Position numbers and translations under genes: made by a program. A stretch of DNA of 64,000 nucleotides from JASLBX01 sp035762665 (GTDB lineage: Bacteria > Actinomycetota > Actinomycetes > Jiangellales > Jiangellaceae): the NCBI GenBank assembly GCA_035762665.1, contig DASTNZ010000034.1, forward strand, positions 22,149-86,148. Reading direction: 5' to 3'. Below the pieces are notes generated by a model that was not told the DNA's origin, did not search any database, and saw nothing but the letters and a program-made list of their open reading frames with translations. Numbering within the stretch: the first letter of the stretch is position 1; every line of letters begins with the position of its first letter. This document shows, in pieces, positions 9,406 through 17,373 of the stretch.

Positions 9406-9469
9406 TGCGCCGGCAGTAGCACTATGGAAGCTTGGTGCCTCCAGCCAGCCGCGCCATGGAAGCTTGGTG
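9358..9469. repeat. Repeat cluster downstream of rne: three direct copies at 32-base period plus one inverted copy
   Basis: The 13-mer TGGAAGCTTGGTG occurs exactly at 9393-9405, 9425-9437 and 9457-9469, each start 32 bases after the last, with unrelated 19-base spacers. A near-exact inverted copy (CACCGAGCTTCCA) lies at 9358-9370. The inverted copy and the first direct copy form a 15-bp stem (9358-9372 with 9391-9405, one G-T pair) that could end rne transcription. The cluster fills most of the gap between rne and rplU. Confidence 0.85.
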
Positions 9470-9649
9470 CGATCCTGCTATCCGCTCCACGGAACGCAAG
9501 CACGGCTGGGCGGCCGCTGTCCGCCGGTTTGACCTGGGCGCGACCGACTCCGTATTCTTGAGCGTCGGCGCGTATCGCGCCAGCCAATCCGTGTGCCCGT
9601 CGCCTGCCGACGTGCGCCTGTAAGCCCGACACGAGAGAGTGAGCCCGCG

Positions 9650-9961
9650 GTGTACGCGATCGTCCGCAGTGGCGGCATCCAGCAGAAGGTGTCCGTCGGC
9701 GATGTCATCGACATCGACCGGATCGACGGCGAGACCGGTGCAACCGTCTCGCTGCCCGCGGTCCTGCTCGTCGACGGTGAGAAGGTCACGTCCAGTCCGG
9801 ACAAGCTCGCCAAGGTATCGGTCAAGGCCGAGATCCTCGGTGGCACCAAGGGCCCGAAGATCAAGATTCAGCACTTCAAGAACAAGTCCGGTTACCGCCG
9901 CCGCCTGGGGCACCGCCAGAAGTACACCCAGGTCAAGGTGACCGATATCAAGACCAAGTGA
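9650..9961 (+). CDS. rplU: 50S ribosomal protein L21
   Basis: This 103-residue ribosomal protein binds 23S rRNA in the large subunit. It starts MYAIVRSGGIQQKVSVGDVI and ends with the typical basic tail containing KIKIQHFKNKSGYRRRLGHRQ. Position and length match bacterial L21. The start is GTG 9650; in-frame triplets further upstream (to 9593) lie outside the conserved protein. rpmA follows 12 bases later, as in most bacteria. Confidence 0.97.
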   Translation: MYAIVRSGGIQQKVSVGDVIDIDRIDGETGATVSLPAVLLVDGEKVTSSPDKLAKVSVKAEILGGTKGPKIKIQHFKNKSGYRRRLGHRQKYTQVKVTDIKTK

Positions 9962-9973
9962 GGGGACGCTGCC

Positions 9974-10231
9974 ATGGCACACAAGAAGGGCGCCTCGTCC
10001 ACCCGCAACGGGCGCGATTCCAACGCCCAGCGGCTCGGCGTCAAGCGGTTTGCCGGTCAGATCGTGAACGCCGGCGAGATCATCGTCCGCCAGCGGGGTA
10101 CGCGCTTCCACCCCGGCCAGAACGTCGGTCGTGGTGGCGATGACACGCTGTTCGCTACCGCGGAGGGCGCCGTCGAGTTCGGTGTCCGGCGCGGCCGCAA
10201 GGTCGTCAATGTAATCCCGGCGGGGGAGTGA
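9974..10231 (+). CDS. rpmA: 50S ribosomal protein L27
   Basis: This 85-residue L27 begins MAHKKGASSTRNGRDSNAQR and contains RFAGQIVNAGEIIVRQRGTRFHPG, both diagnostic. The N-terminus, which reaches the peptidyl-transferase centre in the ribosome, is intact and lacks the cleavable leader seen in Firmicutes. It is the second gene of the rplU-rpmA unit. A strong terminator follows (10253-10291), so obgE is likely transcribed partly by readthrough or from its own promoter. Confidence 0.97.
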   Translation: MAHKKGASSTRNGRDSNAQRLGVKRFAGQIVNAGEIIVRQRGTRFHPGQNVGRGGDDTLFATAEGAVEFGVRRGRKVVNVIPAGE

Positions 10232-10252
10232 CCCCCGCTTAGGCGTCGAACT

Positions 10253-10291
10253 AAGGGCGGGCCGGTCACTCAGACCGGCCCGCCCTTTACT
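10253..10291 (+). terminator. Intrinsic terminator after rpmA
   Basis: A perfect 15-bp stem (AAGGGCGGGCCGGTC at 10253-10267 with its complement at 10273-10287) closes a 5-base loop and is followed by TTTACTTTC. It is the strongest factor-independent terminator by eye in the window and separates rplU-rpmA from obgE. Confidence 0.9.
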
Positions 10292-10312
10292 TTCCCGAGG
10301 TGAGGTGCAGCC

Positions 10313-11677
10313 ATGGCGATTCCGACGTTCGTCGACCGCGTCGCGCTGCATGTCGCCGCGGGTAATGGCGGGCACGGCTGCATGTCGATCCATCGGGAGA
10401 AGTTCAAACCGCTCGGCGGCCCGGACGGGGGCAACGGCGGCGACGGCGGTGACGTCGTACTTGTGGTCGATCCCAACACCACCACGCTGCTCGACTACCA
10501 CCGCTCGCCGCACCGCCGCGCCCGTAACGGCGCGCCAGGGGAGGGGGATCATCGGGACGGCGCTCGAGGAGCCGATGTCGTCCTGCCCGTGCCGGACGGC
10601 ACGGTCGTGTCCAGTCCGGACGGCGAGGTGCTGGTCGACCTGGTCGGTGCGGGCACGCGGTACGTGATCGCGCAGGGCGGGCGGGGCGGCCTCGGCAACG
10701 CCGCCCTGGCCAGCCCCCGCCGCAAGGCACCCGGCTTCGCATTACGCGGCGAGGAGGGCGAGCAGCGTGACGTCGTCCTAGAGCTCAAGAGCGTGGCGGA
10801 CGTGGGGCTGGTCGGCTTCCCCAGCGCAGGCAAGTCGTCGCTGGTGGCTGCCATCTCCGCCGCCCGGCCGAAGATCGCGGACTACCCCTTTACCACGCTG
10901 ACGCCCAACCTGGGGGTCGTAGAGGCGGGCGACGTTCGCTACACGGTCGCGGACGTCCCCGGCCTTGTCGAGGGCGCCAGCGAGGGGCGCGGGCTGGGCC
11001 ACGAGTTCCTGCGGCACGTCGAGCGCTGCCAGGCCCTGGTACACGTGGTCGACTGCGCCACAATGGAGCCCGGTCGCGATCCGCTCACCGACATCGACGT
11101 CATCGAGCGCGAGCTCGAGTCGTACGGTGGTCTGGCCGAGCGGCCCCGTTTGGTCGCGCTTAACAAGGTGGACGTTCCGGAGGCGAGGGAGCTGGCCGAG
11201 ATGGTCCGTCCCGACCTCGAGGAGCGCGGCTGGCCGGTCTTCCTCGTCTCGGCCGCTACCCGCGAGGGCCTTCGCAAGCTCACCTTTGCGATGGCTGCGA
11301 TCGTGGCCGGGGCCCGCGCCGCAGCACCGCCACCAGAACCGACCCGGCTGGTGCTGCGACCCAAGCCGGTCGACGAATCGGGGTTCATCGTCACCCGGGA
11401 GGGCGAGCGCTTCCGCGTACGGGGTACCAAGCCCGAGCGGTGGGTCCGGCAGACCGACTTCAGCAACGATGAGGCGGTCGGCTACCTTGCGGACCGGCTG
11501 GCCCGCCTCGGTGTCGAGGAAGCACTGCTCAAGGCCGGTGCCGCACCAGGCGTCGAGGTACTGATCGGTCCCGAAGACGACGCTGTCGTGTTCGAATGGG
11601 AGCCATCCGTCAGCGCGGGTGCCGAACTGCTACACGGCCCGCGCGGTACCGACAGCCGCTTGAGTGGCCGGGAATGA
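10313..11677 (+). CDS. obgE: Obg-family GTPase (CgtA)
   Basis: This 454-residue protein has three domains. The Gly-rich Obg fold (residues ~1-158) contains GGPDGGNGGDGGDV. The G domain carries GFPSAGKSS (P-loop), DVPGLVEGASEG (switch II) and NKVD. A C-terminal OCT domain lies at ~340-425. Obg GTPases act in late 50S assembly and couple ribosome status to (p)ppGpp and growth or differentiation. The start is ATG 10313 with GAGG upstream. The stop overlaps the proB start (ATGA), so the two genes are coupled. Confidence 0.96.
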   Translation: MAIPTFVDRVALHVAAGNGGHGCMSIHREKFKPLGGPDGGNGGDGGDVVLVVDPNTTTLLDYHRSPHRRARNGAPGEGDHRDGARGADVVLPVPDGTVVSSPDGEVLVDLVGAGTRYVIAQGGRGGLGNAALASPRRKAPGFALRGEEGEQRDVVLELKSVADVGLVGFPSAGKSSLVAAISAARPKIADYPFTTLTPNLGVVEAGDVRYTVADVPGLVEGASEGRGLGHEFLRHVERCQALVHVVDCATMEPGRDPLTDIDVIERELESYGGLAERPRLVALNKVDVPEARELAEMVRPDLEERGWPVFLVSAATREGLRKLTFAMAAIVAGARAAAPPPEPTRLVLRPKPVDESGFIVTREGERFRVRGTKPERWVRQTDFSNDEAVGYLADRLARLGVEEALLKAGAAPGVEVLIGPEDDAVVFEWEPSVSAGAELLHGPRGTDSRLSGRE

Positions 11678-12831
11678 CCATGCAGAGCGGGAAACCGGTC
11701 GCGGCGAGCAAAGATCGAAGCGCGTTCGCGAGCGGCCGGCGCGTCGTGGTCAAGGTTGGCTCGTCGTCGCTGACGACGGCTGCGGGCGGGCTGGACGGCA
11801 GCCGGCTGACTACGCTTGCAGACGAGCTGGCTAAGGCGAGATTGAGAGGTCAGGAAGTCATTCTTGTCTCGTCCGGCGCGATCGCCGCCGGCCTGGCGCC
11901 GCTCAACCTGCCTCGCCGCCCCCGCCAGCTCGCCCTGCAACAAGCCGCGGCGGCTGTTGGCCAGGGCCTTCTCGTGGCCCGATACACTGAGGCCTTCGCC
12001 CGGCACGGCCTGGACGTCGGCCAGGTGCTTCTGACCGTCGACGACATGACCCGGCGCACGCACTACCGCAACGCCTACAGCACCCTCCACAAGCTGCTCG
12101 ACCTCGGCGTCGTCCCCGTCGTGAACGAGAACGACACGGTGGCCACGCACGAGATCAGGTTCGGAGACAACGACCGGCTCGCCGCGCTCGTCGCCCAGCT
12201 TGTCCATGCCGACGCGCTCATCCTGCTCTCCGACGTCGACGGTCTGTACGACGGCGACCCAGCGCTGCAACACACCCGCCGGGTCTCCGAGGTGCGGGAC
12301 CTCAGCGAACTGGACGGGCTGCGCATCGGGGGCACCGGTCGGGCGGGCCTGGGCAGCGGGGGCATGCGGACGAAAGTGGAGGCCGCGCGCATCGCCACCG
12401 GATCAGGCATCGACGTCGTGCTGGCGTCGGCTCGCGAGATAGCGGCTGTGCTCGCCGGCGAGCCGGTCGGCACGAGGTTCCTTCCCCGGGCCCGAGGGCG
12501 CCGCTCCCGCCGGCTGCTGTGGCTCGAGCACGCCACTGACGCTCAGGGGCGGCTTCGGCTGGACGCCGGCGCGGTTCGGGCCGTCGTCGAGCATGGCAAA
12601 TCACTTCTTCCGGCCGGCATTACAGGGGTCGAGGGGCGATTCGTGGCCGGTGACCCGGTCGACCTTGTCGACGATCGCGGCCGCGCGGTCGCTCGCGGCC
12701 TGGTCAACTACGACGCGTCCGAACTACCGGCGCTGCTGGGCCGGTCGACTCGTGAGTTGGGCCGCGAGCTGGGCCCGGAGTACGAGCGAGAGGTCGTCCA
12801 CCGCGACGACATGGTCGTGCTGCGCCACTGA
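11674..12831 (+). CDS. proB: Glutamate 5-kinase
   Basis: ProB phosphorylates glutamate to gamma-glutamyl phosphate, the first step of proline synthesis. The roughly 385-residue protein has the amino-acid-kinase domain (VVVKVGSSSLTT; LVSSGAIAAGL; VPVVNENDTVATHEIRFGDND; GTGRAGLGSGGMRTKVEAA) and a C-terminal PUA domain from ~280 that carries the family's RNA-binding fold. I chose ATG 11674, which overlaps the obgE stop; ATG 11680 is also possible. proA is not immediately downstream: two pseudogene remnants intervene. Confidence 0.95.
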   Translation: MTMQSGKPVAASKDRSAFASGRRVVVKVGSSSLTTAAGGLDGSRLTTLADELAKARLRGQEVILVSSGAIAAGLAPLNLPRRPRQLALQQAAAAVGQGLLVARYTEAFARHGLDVGQVLLTVDDMTRRTHYRNAYSTLHKLLDLGVVPVVNENDTVATHEIRFGDNDRLAALVAQLVHADALILLSDVDGLYDGDPALQHTRRVSEVRDLSELDGLRIGGTGRAGLGSGGMRTKVEAARIATGSGIDVVLASAREIAAVLAGEPVGTRFLPRARGRRSRRLLWLEHATDAQGRLRLDAGAVRAVVEHGKSLLPAGITGVEGRFVAGDPVDLVDDRGRAVARGLVNYDASELPALLGRSTRELGRELGPEYEREVVHRDDMVVLRH

Positions 12832-13122
12832 TCAGCGGCTTTCGTCCGGCCCGAACGCCGGCGCCGTTGTGCCTGGAACCGCCGGGTCCTGCACGATGAC
12901 TGCGGCGCGGGGGCGGGTGTCTACGGACAGCTGGAAGATGTCGGGTCGGTGGTAGTGGCCGACCGGGTCGAAGAACCGCCGCGCGGCTCGGACGGCGGTC
13001 AAATCGATGTCGGCGTACAGGATGGCCTCCTCATGCCGGGCCGGCCCGGTGAGAACCTGCCCACCCGGGTCGATGATGACGCTGTTGCCAACTATCGCTG
13101 ACACTGTGCGGTCAACGCCGCC
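12832..13122 (-). pseudogene. Nitrilase / carbon-nitrogen hydrolase remnant (C-terminal part only)
   Basis: On the minus strand a stretch of about 97 residues reads ...IVGNSVIIDPGGQVL, ARHEEAILYADIDL and RRFFDPVGHYHRPDIFQLSVDT, then a stop adjacent to the proB stop. This is the C-terminal quarter of a nitrilase-type hydrolase. The catalytic Glu-Lys-Cys part is missing: upstream of about 13125 the frame loses all resemblance to the family. The break coincides with the start of another remnant on the opposite strand, which points to a rearrangement junction. No start signal is visible, so I call it non-functional. Confidence 0.75.
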
Positions 13123-13134
13123 CTCGTCTGCTTC

Positions 13135-13886
13135 ATGGGCGCTCATGCCCACCGGGTCGGGCTCCTCTATGCCGCCCTCGGCCAACCCGATTTCGGCCGG
13201 CGATGGCTCGACCAAGCCCTCCAGGCTCACCGGAGGCTCGGCGCCCGTGCTTGGCAAGTCGAGACCGAGCAAGCTCTGATAACCCTCGGCGACCCAGGCG
13301 GGCCGGAAACCGCCGGACCTGGCGCCACAGTGCCCGCGGACCGAATGCTGACCACGGTGTTCCGCAGCTACGGCGGGTCGGCGACATGTGGCGGGCCAGC
13401 TACCGAGGTCACACCGCCTATCTCCGTGACAGCAAAGGGCTGCACGACATCGCCGCGCTGCTTGACCGGCCGGGCGCTGACGTACCCGCCCTCGATCTCG
13501 CACGCGTCGAAGTCTCCGACAGTGCCCATGCAGCACGGACCGATCCCGTCCTCGACCGCACGGCGCTGATCGCCTACCGGCGGCGCCTGGCTGAACTCGA
13601 CGACGAACTCCGCACCGCGGAAACCAACGCTGACCTAGCTCTTCACCAACGCGCCACGGACGAACGGGAACTGCTCTTGGCCGGATTACGCAGCGCGACC
13701 CGGCCGGGCGGCAGCTCCCGCACACTTGGCAACACCACCGCCGAACGTGCCCGCAAAGCCGACACCGCCCGTATCCGCGACGCCATCCGCCGCATAGCCG
13801 ACGCCCACCCCGAACTTGGTGCCTACCTCGACCGGACCGTTCGCACCGGCTCCGCCTGCCGATATGAACCCAGCCGAGACGATTGA
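13135..13886 (+). pseudogene. 5'-truncated, frameshifted remnant of a large AAA-ATPase/LuxR-type regulator (C-terminal part)
   Basis: In one frame (13135 to ~13370) the sequence reads like the TPR-rich tail of a large actinobacterial ATPase/regulator (LLYAALGQPDFGRRWLDQAL, HRRLGARAW, then TVFRSYG). In the next frame (~13380-13886) the match resumes with DMWRASYRGHTAYLRDSKGL, HDIAALLDRPG, LIAYRRRLAELDDEL, and ends ELGAYLDRTVRTGS with CRYEP. The two halves join only through a frameshift near 13370-13385. The ATPase domain and N-terminus are absent. This is a decayed fragment lying between proB and proA. Confidence 0.7.
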
Positions 13887-13960
13887 ATCGATCCGGCGGC
13901 CGGGTTCCGAGGTGTGGACGGTGACGGCTCGGTGTCCAGGCCGGGGCTAGCATCGAAGGC

Positions 13961-15223
13961 GTGACCCAGGACCTCGCCACACCGGTACTCGACGCCGCAC
14001 GTCGGGCCAAGCAGGCCGCCGCAGACCTTGCCGTCCGGACCCGGGCCGACAAGGACGCCGCCTTGCTCGCGATGGCCGACGCCCTGGCAGCCAACGCTCA
14101 GCGGATCATCGAGGCCAACGCGCTCGACATCGCTCGCGCCGAACGGGCCGGCAGTCCGGCGGCCATCATCGACCGGCTTCGGCTGGACGCCGGCCGCATC
14201 GCCGCCATGGCCGACGGGCTTCGCCAGGTCGCTGGCCTACCCGACCCGGTTGGTGAGGTGGTGCGCGGCTACACCCTCCCGAACGGGCTGTTCGTCGAGC
14301 AGCGTCGTGTCCCGATGGGTGTCGTCGGCATCATCTACGAGGGACGGCCGAACGTCACGGCCGACGCCGCAGGGCTGTGCCTGAAAAGCGGCAACGCGGC
14401 GTTACTGCGCGGATCGTCCAGCGCAGCCGAGTCCAACGCGGCGATCGTGGACGTCCTGCGCGGCGCGGTCAGCGCGGCCGGCCTTCCGGAGGACGCCGTC
14501 CAGCTCGTGCCGGGAGCGGGACACGAGGCGGCCAAGCACCTGATGCGAGCACGCGGGCTCGTCGACGTGCTCATCCCACGCGGCGGCGCCGGGCTGATCC
14601 GTAGCGTGGTCGAGGAGTCGACCGTTCCGGTCATCGAGACCGGCATCGGCAACTGCACGGTGTACGTCGACGCCGAGGCCGACCTCGACCAGGCGCTCTC
14701 GATCGTCCTCAACGCGAAGACCCAGCGCCCCAGCGTGTGCAACGCGGCCGAGACGCTCCTGGTACATCGGGACGTCGCTGAGAAGTTCCTGCCCACCGTG
14801 CTCGCAGCGTTCGAGAAGGAAGGCGTCACGGTCCACGGTGACGAACGGGTCCGGGTTCACGGGGCCACCGTCGTCCCGGCAACTGACGCCGACTGGGCGG
14901 CCGAGTACCTTTCGCTCGACATCGCAGCGGGCGTGGTCGACTCGCTCGACGAGGCGATCGCACATATCCGGCGGTGGGGCAGCGGTCACACCGAGGCAAT
15001 CGTCACCAACTCGCTACCCAATGCGAGGAAGTTCGCCGCCAGCGTCGACTCGGCGGCCGTGATGGTGAACGCGTCCACCCGATTCACCGACGGCGAGCAG
15101 TTCGGCTTCGGCGCCGAGATAGGCATCTCGACGCAAAAGCTGCACGCCCGCGGCCCGATGGGCCTGCTCGAGCTGACCACGACGACGTACATCGTCACCG
15201 GGAACGGCCAGGTCCGCGAGTGA
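13961..15223 (+). CDS. proA: Gamma-glutamyl phosphate reductase
   Basis: This 420-residue NADPH-dependent reductase makes glutamate-5-semialdehyde from the ProB product. It has the aldehyde-dehydrogenase-like fold: PMGVVGIIYEGRPNVTADAAG (cofactor-binding region), LIPRGGAGLI, and the catalytic cysteine in RPSVCNAAETLLVH. The C-terminal DGEQFGFGAEIGISTQKLHARGP is conserved. The start is GTG 13961. It probably needs its own promoter, because about 1.1 kb of decayed DNA separates it from proB. Confidence 0.96.
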   Translation: MTQDLATPVLDAARRAKQAAADLAVRTRADKDAALLAMADALAANAQRIIEANALDIARAERAGSPAAIIDRLRLDAGRIAAMADGLRQVAGLPDPVGEVVRGYTLPNGLFVEQRRVPMGVVGIIYEGRPNVTADAAGLCLKSGNAALLRGSSSAAESNAAIVDVLRGAVSAAGLPEDAVQLVPGAGHEAAKHLMRARGLVDVLIPRGGAGLIRSVVEESTVPVIETGIGNCTVYVDAEADLDQALSIVLNAKTQRPSVCNAAETLLVHRDVAEKFLPTVLAAFEKEGVTVHGDERVRVHGATVVPATDADWAAEYLSLDIAAGVVDSLDEAIAHIRRWGSGHTEAIVTNSLPNARKFAASVDSAAVMVNASTRFTDGEQFGFGAEIGISTQKLHARGPMGLLELTTTTYIVTGNGQVRE

Positions 15224-15242
15224 CCCGGTAGGCTAACCGGCC

Positions 15243-15389
15243 ATGACCACGATCGATCTGCTCGCGGCAGAGACGACGCACGTCGAGTCGCCGTTCCCGC
15301 CCGCGGTGTGGGGCGGCGGCCTGCTGCTGATCTTCCTACTGCTGCTGCTCATCGTCCTCGCATTCGGCAAGGGCCGCCCGCACGCGTGA
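15243..15389 (+). CDS. 48-residue single-span membrane protein, unknown function
   Basis: ATG 15243 opens a 48-codon frame: a short polar N-terminus (TTIDLLAAETTHVESPFPP), one long hydrophobic segment (residues ~22-41, ending LLLLLIVLAF) and a basic tail GKGRPHA. It lies 19 bases after proA and 17 bases before nadD on the same strand. Small membrane proteins of this type occur at the same place in other Actinobacteria, which supports a real gene. No function can be proposed. Confidence 0.65.
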   Translation: MTTIDLLAAETTHVESPFPPAVWGGGLLLIFLLLLLIVLAFGKGRPHA

Positions 15390-15406
15390 GGTCAGGGGCT
15401 GACGCC

Positions 15407-16009
15407 GTGGCAGACCATAAGCGGCTCGGCGTGATGGGTGGAACGTTCGACCCGATCCACCATGGTCACCTGGTCGCCGCAAGTGAGGTTCAAGCCTGGT
15501 TCGATCTCGACGAGGTGGTCTTCGTCCCGACGGGCCAGCCTTGGCAGAAGGGGGGGCGGGACGTCTCGCCGGCCGAGGACCGTTACCTGATGACGGTCAT
15601 CGCGACGGCGTCCAACCCACGGTTCTCGGTCAGCCGGGTCGATATCGATCGTCCCGGCCCCACCTACACGATCGACACGTTGCGTGACTTGAAAGCCGAG
15701 CGCGGCGAGGGCTGGGACCTGTACTTCATCACCGGCGCTGACGCCCTGGAGCAGATCCTCACCTGGCGGGACGTCGGCGAACTGTTCGAGCTGGCCCACT
15801 TCGTCGGCTGTACCCGGCCCGGCCATGAGTTGTCGAACATCGGCCTGCCGGAGGGCAAGGTGAGTCTGGTCGAGGTGCCTGCGCTGGCCATCTCGTCCAC
15901 CGAGTGCCGCGACCGGGTGAGCCAGGGCGAGCCGATCTGGTATCTGGTTCCGGATGGAATTGTCCAGTACATCGCTAAACGTCAGCTCTACACTGTCGCC
16001 AAGACGTGA
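15407..16009 (+). CDS. nadD: Nicotinate-nucleotide adenylyltransferase
   Basis: NadD adenylates nicotinate mononucleotide on the way to NAD. The 200-residue protein contains the nucleotidyltransferase signature GGTFDPIHHGHLVAA and the second ATP-site motif ISSTECRDRV (ISSTxIR type), with LYFITGADAL between them. I chose GTG 15407, preceded by an AGGGG-type ribosome-binding site; the longer in-frame start near 15308 would overlap the small membrane gene. rsfS follows after 39 bases, as is usual. Confidence 0.95.
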   Translation: MADHKRLGVMGGTFDPIHHGHLVAASEVQAWFDLDEVVFVPTGQPWQKGGRDVSPAEDRYLMTVIATASNPRFSVSRVDIDRPGPTYTIDTLRDLKAERGEGWDLYFITGADALEQILTWRDVGELFELAHFVGCTRPGHELSNIGLPEGKVSLVEVPALAISSTECRDRVSQGEPIWYLVPDGIVQYIAKRQLYTVAKT

Positions 16010-16048
16010 CATCCTGGGATTGAAGACTCCCGACGAGAGGTTCGACGC

Positions 16049-16447
16049 TTGCCCGTCTCCGACCGAGCCCGTGAGCTCGTGATCGCCGCTGCCGAAGCGG
16101 CCAGTGACAAACTCGCCGACGACATCATCGCCTTCGATGTGTCCGAGCAACTCGCCATCACCGACGCGTTCATCCTGTGCTCCGCGCCCAACGACCGGCA
16201 GGTCAAGGCCATCGTTGATGGCATCGAGGAGCGGCTGCGCGATCTGCACGCCCGGCCGCTGCGCCGTGAGGGCGAGCGCGAGGGGCGCTGGGTACTGCTC
16301 GACTACGGCGACATCGTCGTCCACGTGCAGCACGCTGAAGACCGGCAGTACTACTCGCTCGAGAAATTGTGGAAGGACTGCCCGCTGATCCCGCTGCCGC
16401 AGGCAGTTCATGTGGGACACCGCGTTCCCCGCGGAGCGTCGGAGTGA
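16049..16447 (+). CDS. rsfS: Ribosomal silencing factor RsfS
   Basis: This 132-residue RsfS/Iojap protein binds L14 and blocks 30S-50S joining in poor growth conditions. Typical segments are DIIAFDVSEQLAITDAFIL, VKAIVDGIEERL, GRWVLLDYGDIVVHVQ and RQYYSLEKLWKDCP. The start appears to be TTG 16049 with GAGAGG upstream. The stop overlaps the GTG of the next gene (GTGA), implying coupled translation. Confidence 0.94.
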   Translation: MPVSDRARELVIAAAEAASDKLADDIIAFDVSEQLAITDAFILCSAPNDRQVKAIVDGIEERLRDLHARPLRREGEREGRWVLLDYGDIVVHVQHAEDRQYYSLEKLWKDCPLIPLPQAVHVGHRVPRGASE

Positions 16448-17079
16448 GCCGTCGCGTCGTCCTCTGGCGGCACGGGCGCACGGAGTGGAACGCCGTCGGC
16501 CGGTTCCAGGGGCAGACCGACATCGCCCTCGACCCTGCTGGACGAAAGCAGGCCCATGACGCCGCCCGGCGGCTTGCGGCACTGTCGCCTGACCTGCTGG
16601 TCTCGTCCGATCTCCAGCGGACTCAGGACACCATGGCGGCCCTGGCCGCGATCATCGGGTTGGATGTCATGCTGGACTCCCGACTACGCGAGACCTACGC
16701 CCGTGAGTGGCAAGGCCTGACGGGTGCGGAGATCGCGGCCCGCTGGCCGGAGGAGTATCTGGCCTGGCGCGCCGGCGACCCACTGCTACGCGTCGGTGGT
16801 GGCGAGACCCGGCAGGAGGTCGCCGCGCGGGTGGCTGAGGCGGTACGCGACATCGCGGACAAGCTCCCGGACGACGGCCTGGCCGTCCTGACCACTCACG
16901 GTGGCGCGGCGCGCCTGGGGATCGCCGCACTTATCGGCATGCCGCTGGAGCGCTTCACCAACATCGGCGGGCTGTCTAACGGCTCGTGGTCGATGCTGCG
17001 CGACACCGACCAGGGTTGGGTGCTCGTCGAGCACAACGCCGGCACGCTTCCGACACCGGTGGCCATCGAAGAGGGCTAA
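16444..17079 (+). CDS. Histidine phosphatase family protein
   Basis: This protein of about 211 residues starts at GTG 16444 and overlaps the rsfS stop. It has the N-terminal catalytic motif VLWRHGRTEWN, the second-site segment SDLQRTQDTM and the C-terminal LAVLTTHGGAARL that supplies the second catalytic histidine. These are the marks of the phosphoglycerate-mutase-like histidine phosphatases. Downstream of rsfS in Actinobacteria this gene is often annotated as a phosphoglycerate mutase or glucosyl-3-phosphoglycerate phosphatase homologue. The actual substrate cannot be read from the sequence. Confidence 0.9.
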   Translation: MSRRVVLWRHGRTEWNAVGRFQGQTDIALDPAGRKQAHDAARRLAALSPDLLVSSDLQRTQDTMAALAAIIGLDVMLDSRLRETYAREWQGLTGAEIAARWPEEYLAWRAGDPLLRVGGGETRQEVAARVAEAVRDIADKLPDDGLAVLTTHGGAARLGIAALIGMPLERFTNIGGLSNGSWSMLRDTDQGWVLVEHNAGTLPTPVAIEEG

Positions 17080-17190
17080 CCTCCGCCGATCACGCAACTG
17101 CTGGTCGACACGCCGCGATCCTGGCGGCCCCCGGCATTCGATTATGAGCTGAGCCGCGTCGTCGGCTAACCTTAGGGGGCCGTCAGGCAC

Positions 17191-17263
17191 GGGGCTATGG
17201 CGCAGTTGGTAGCGCGCCTCCATGGCATGGAGGAGGTCAGGGGTTCGAATCCCCTTAGCTCCA
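17191..17263 (+). tRNA. tRNA-Ala (anticodon GGC)
   Basis: The 73-base cloverleaf has acceptor arms GGGGCTA (17191-17197) and TAGCTCC (17256-17262) with discriminator A. The anticodon stem is CCTCC/GGAGG around the loop ATGGCAT, giving anticodon GGC. The T arm is AGGGG TTCGAAT CCCCT. CCA is not fully encoded. A -10-like TAACCT lies at 17167-17172. The gene marks the boundary between the conserved nadD-rsfS block and the accessory region to its right; tRNA 3' ends are common integration targets. Confidence 0.95.
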
Positions 17264-17285
17264 CCGTATCCAGAACCCTTTCTTA

Positions 17286-17301
17286 CCAGCGCAAACGCTG
17301 G
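17286..17301. terminator. Small perfect hairpin between tRNA-Ala and the convergent signalling operon
   Basis: CCAGCG (17286-17291) pairs with CGCTGG (17296-17301) across a CAAA loop. It lies 22 bases past the tRNA and about 70 bases beyond the end of the minus-strand operon. On the plus strand it has no T-run. It may work as a bidirectional, U-poor terminator. Confidence 0.35.
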
Positions 17302-17373
17302 AGAGTTCGCCCGCGTGCCGCGATGCCCGGTCAGAGCAGGTTCGGCGCCACAGGTGACCGTCTCCGAGACGCC

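Noticed and set aside
9358..9469. CRISPR array
   Set aside because: The repeat is only 13 bases with 19-base spacers and one copy is inverted; no cas gene is nearby.
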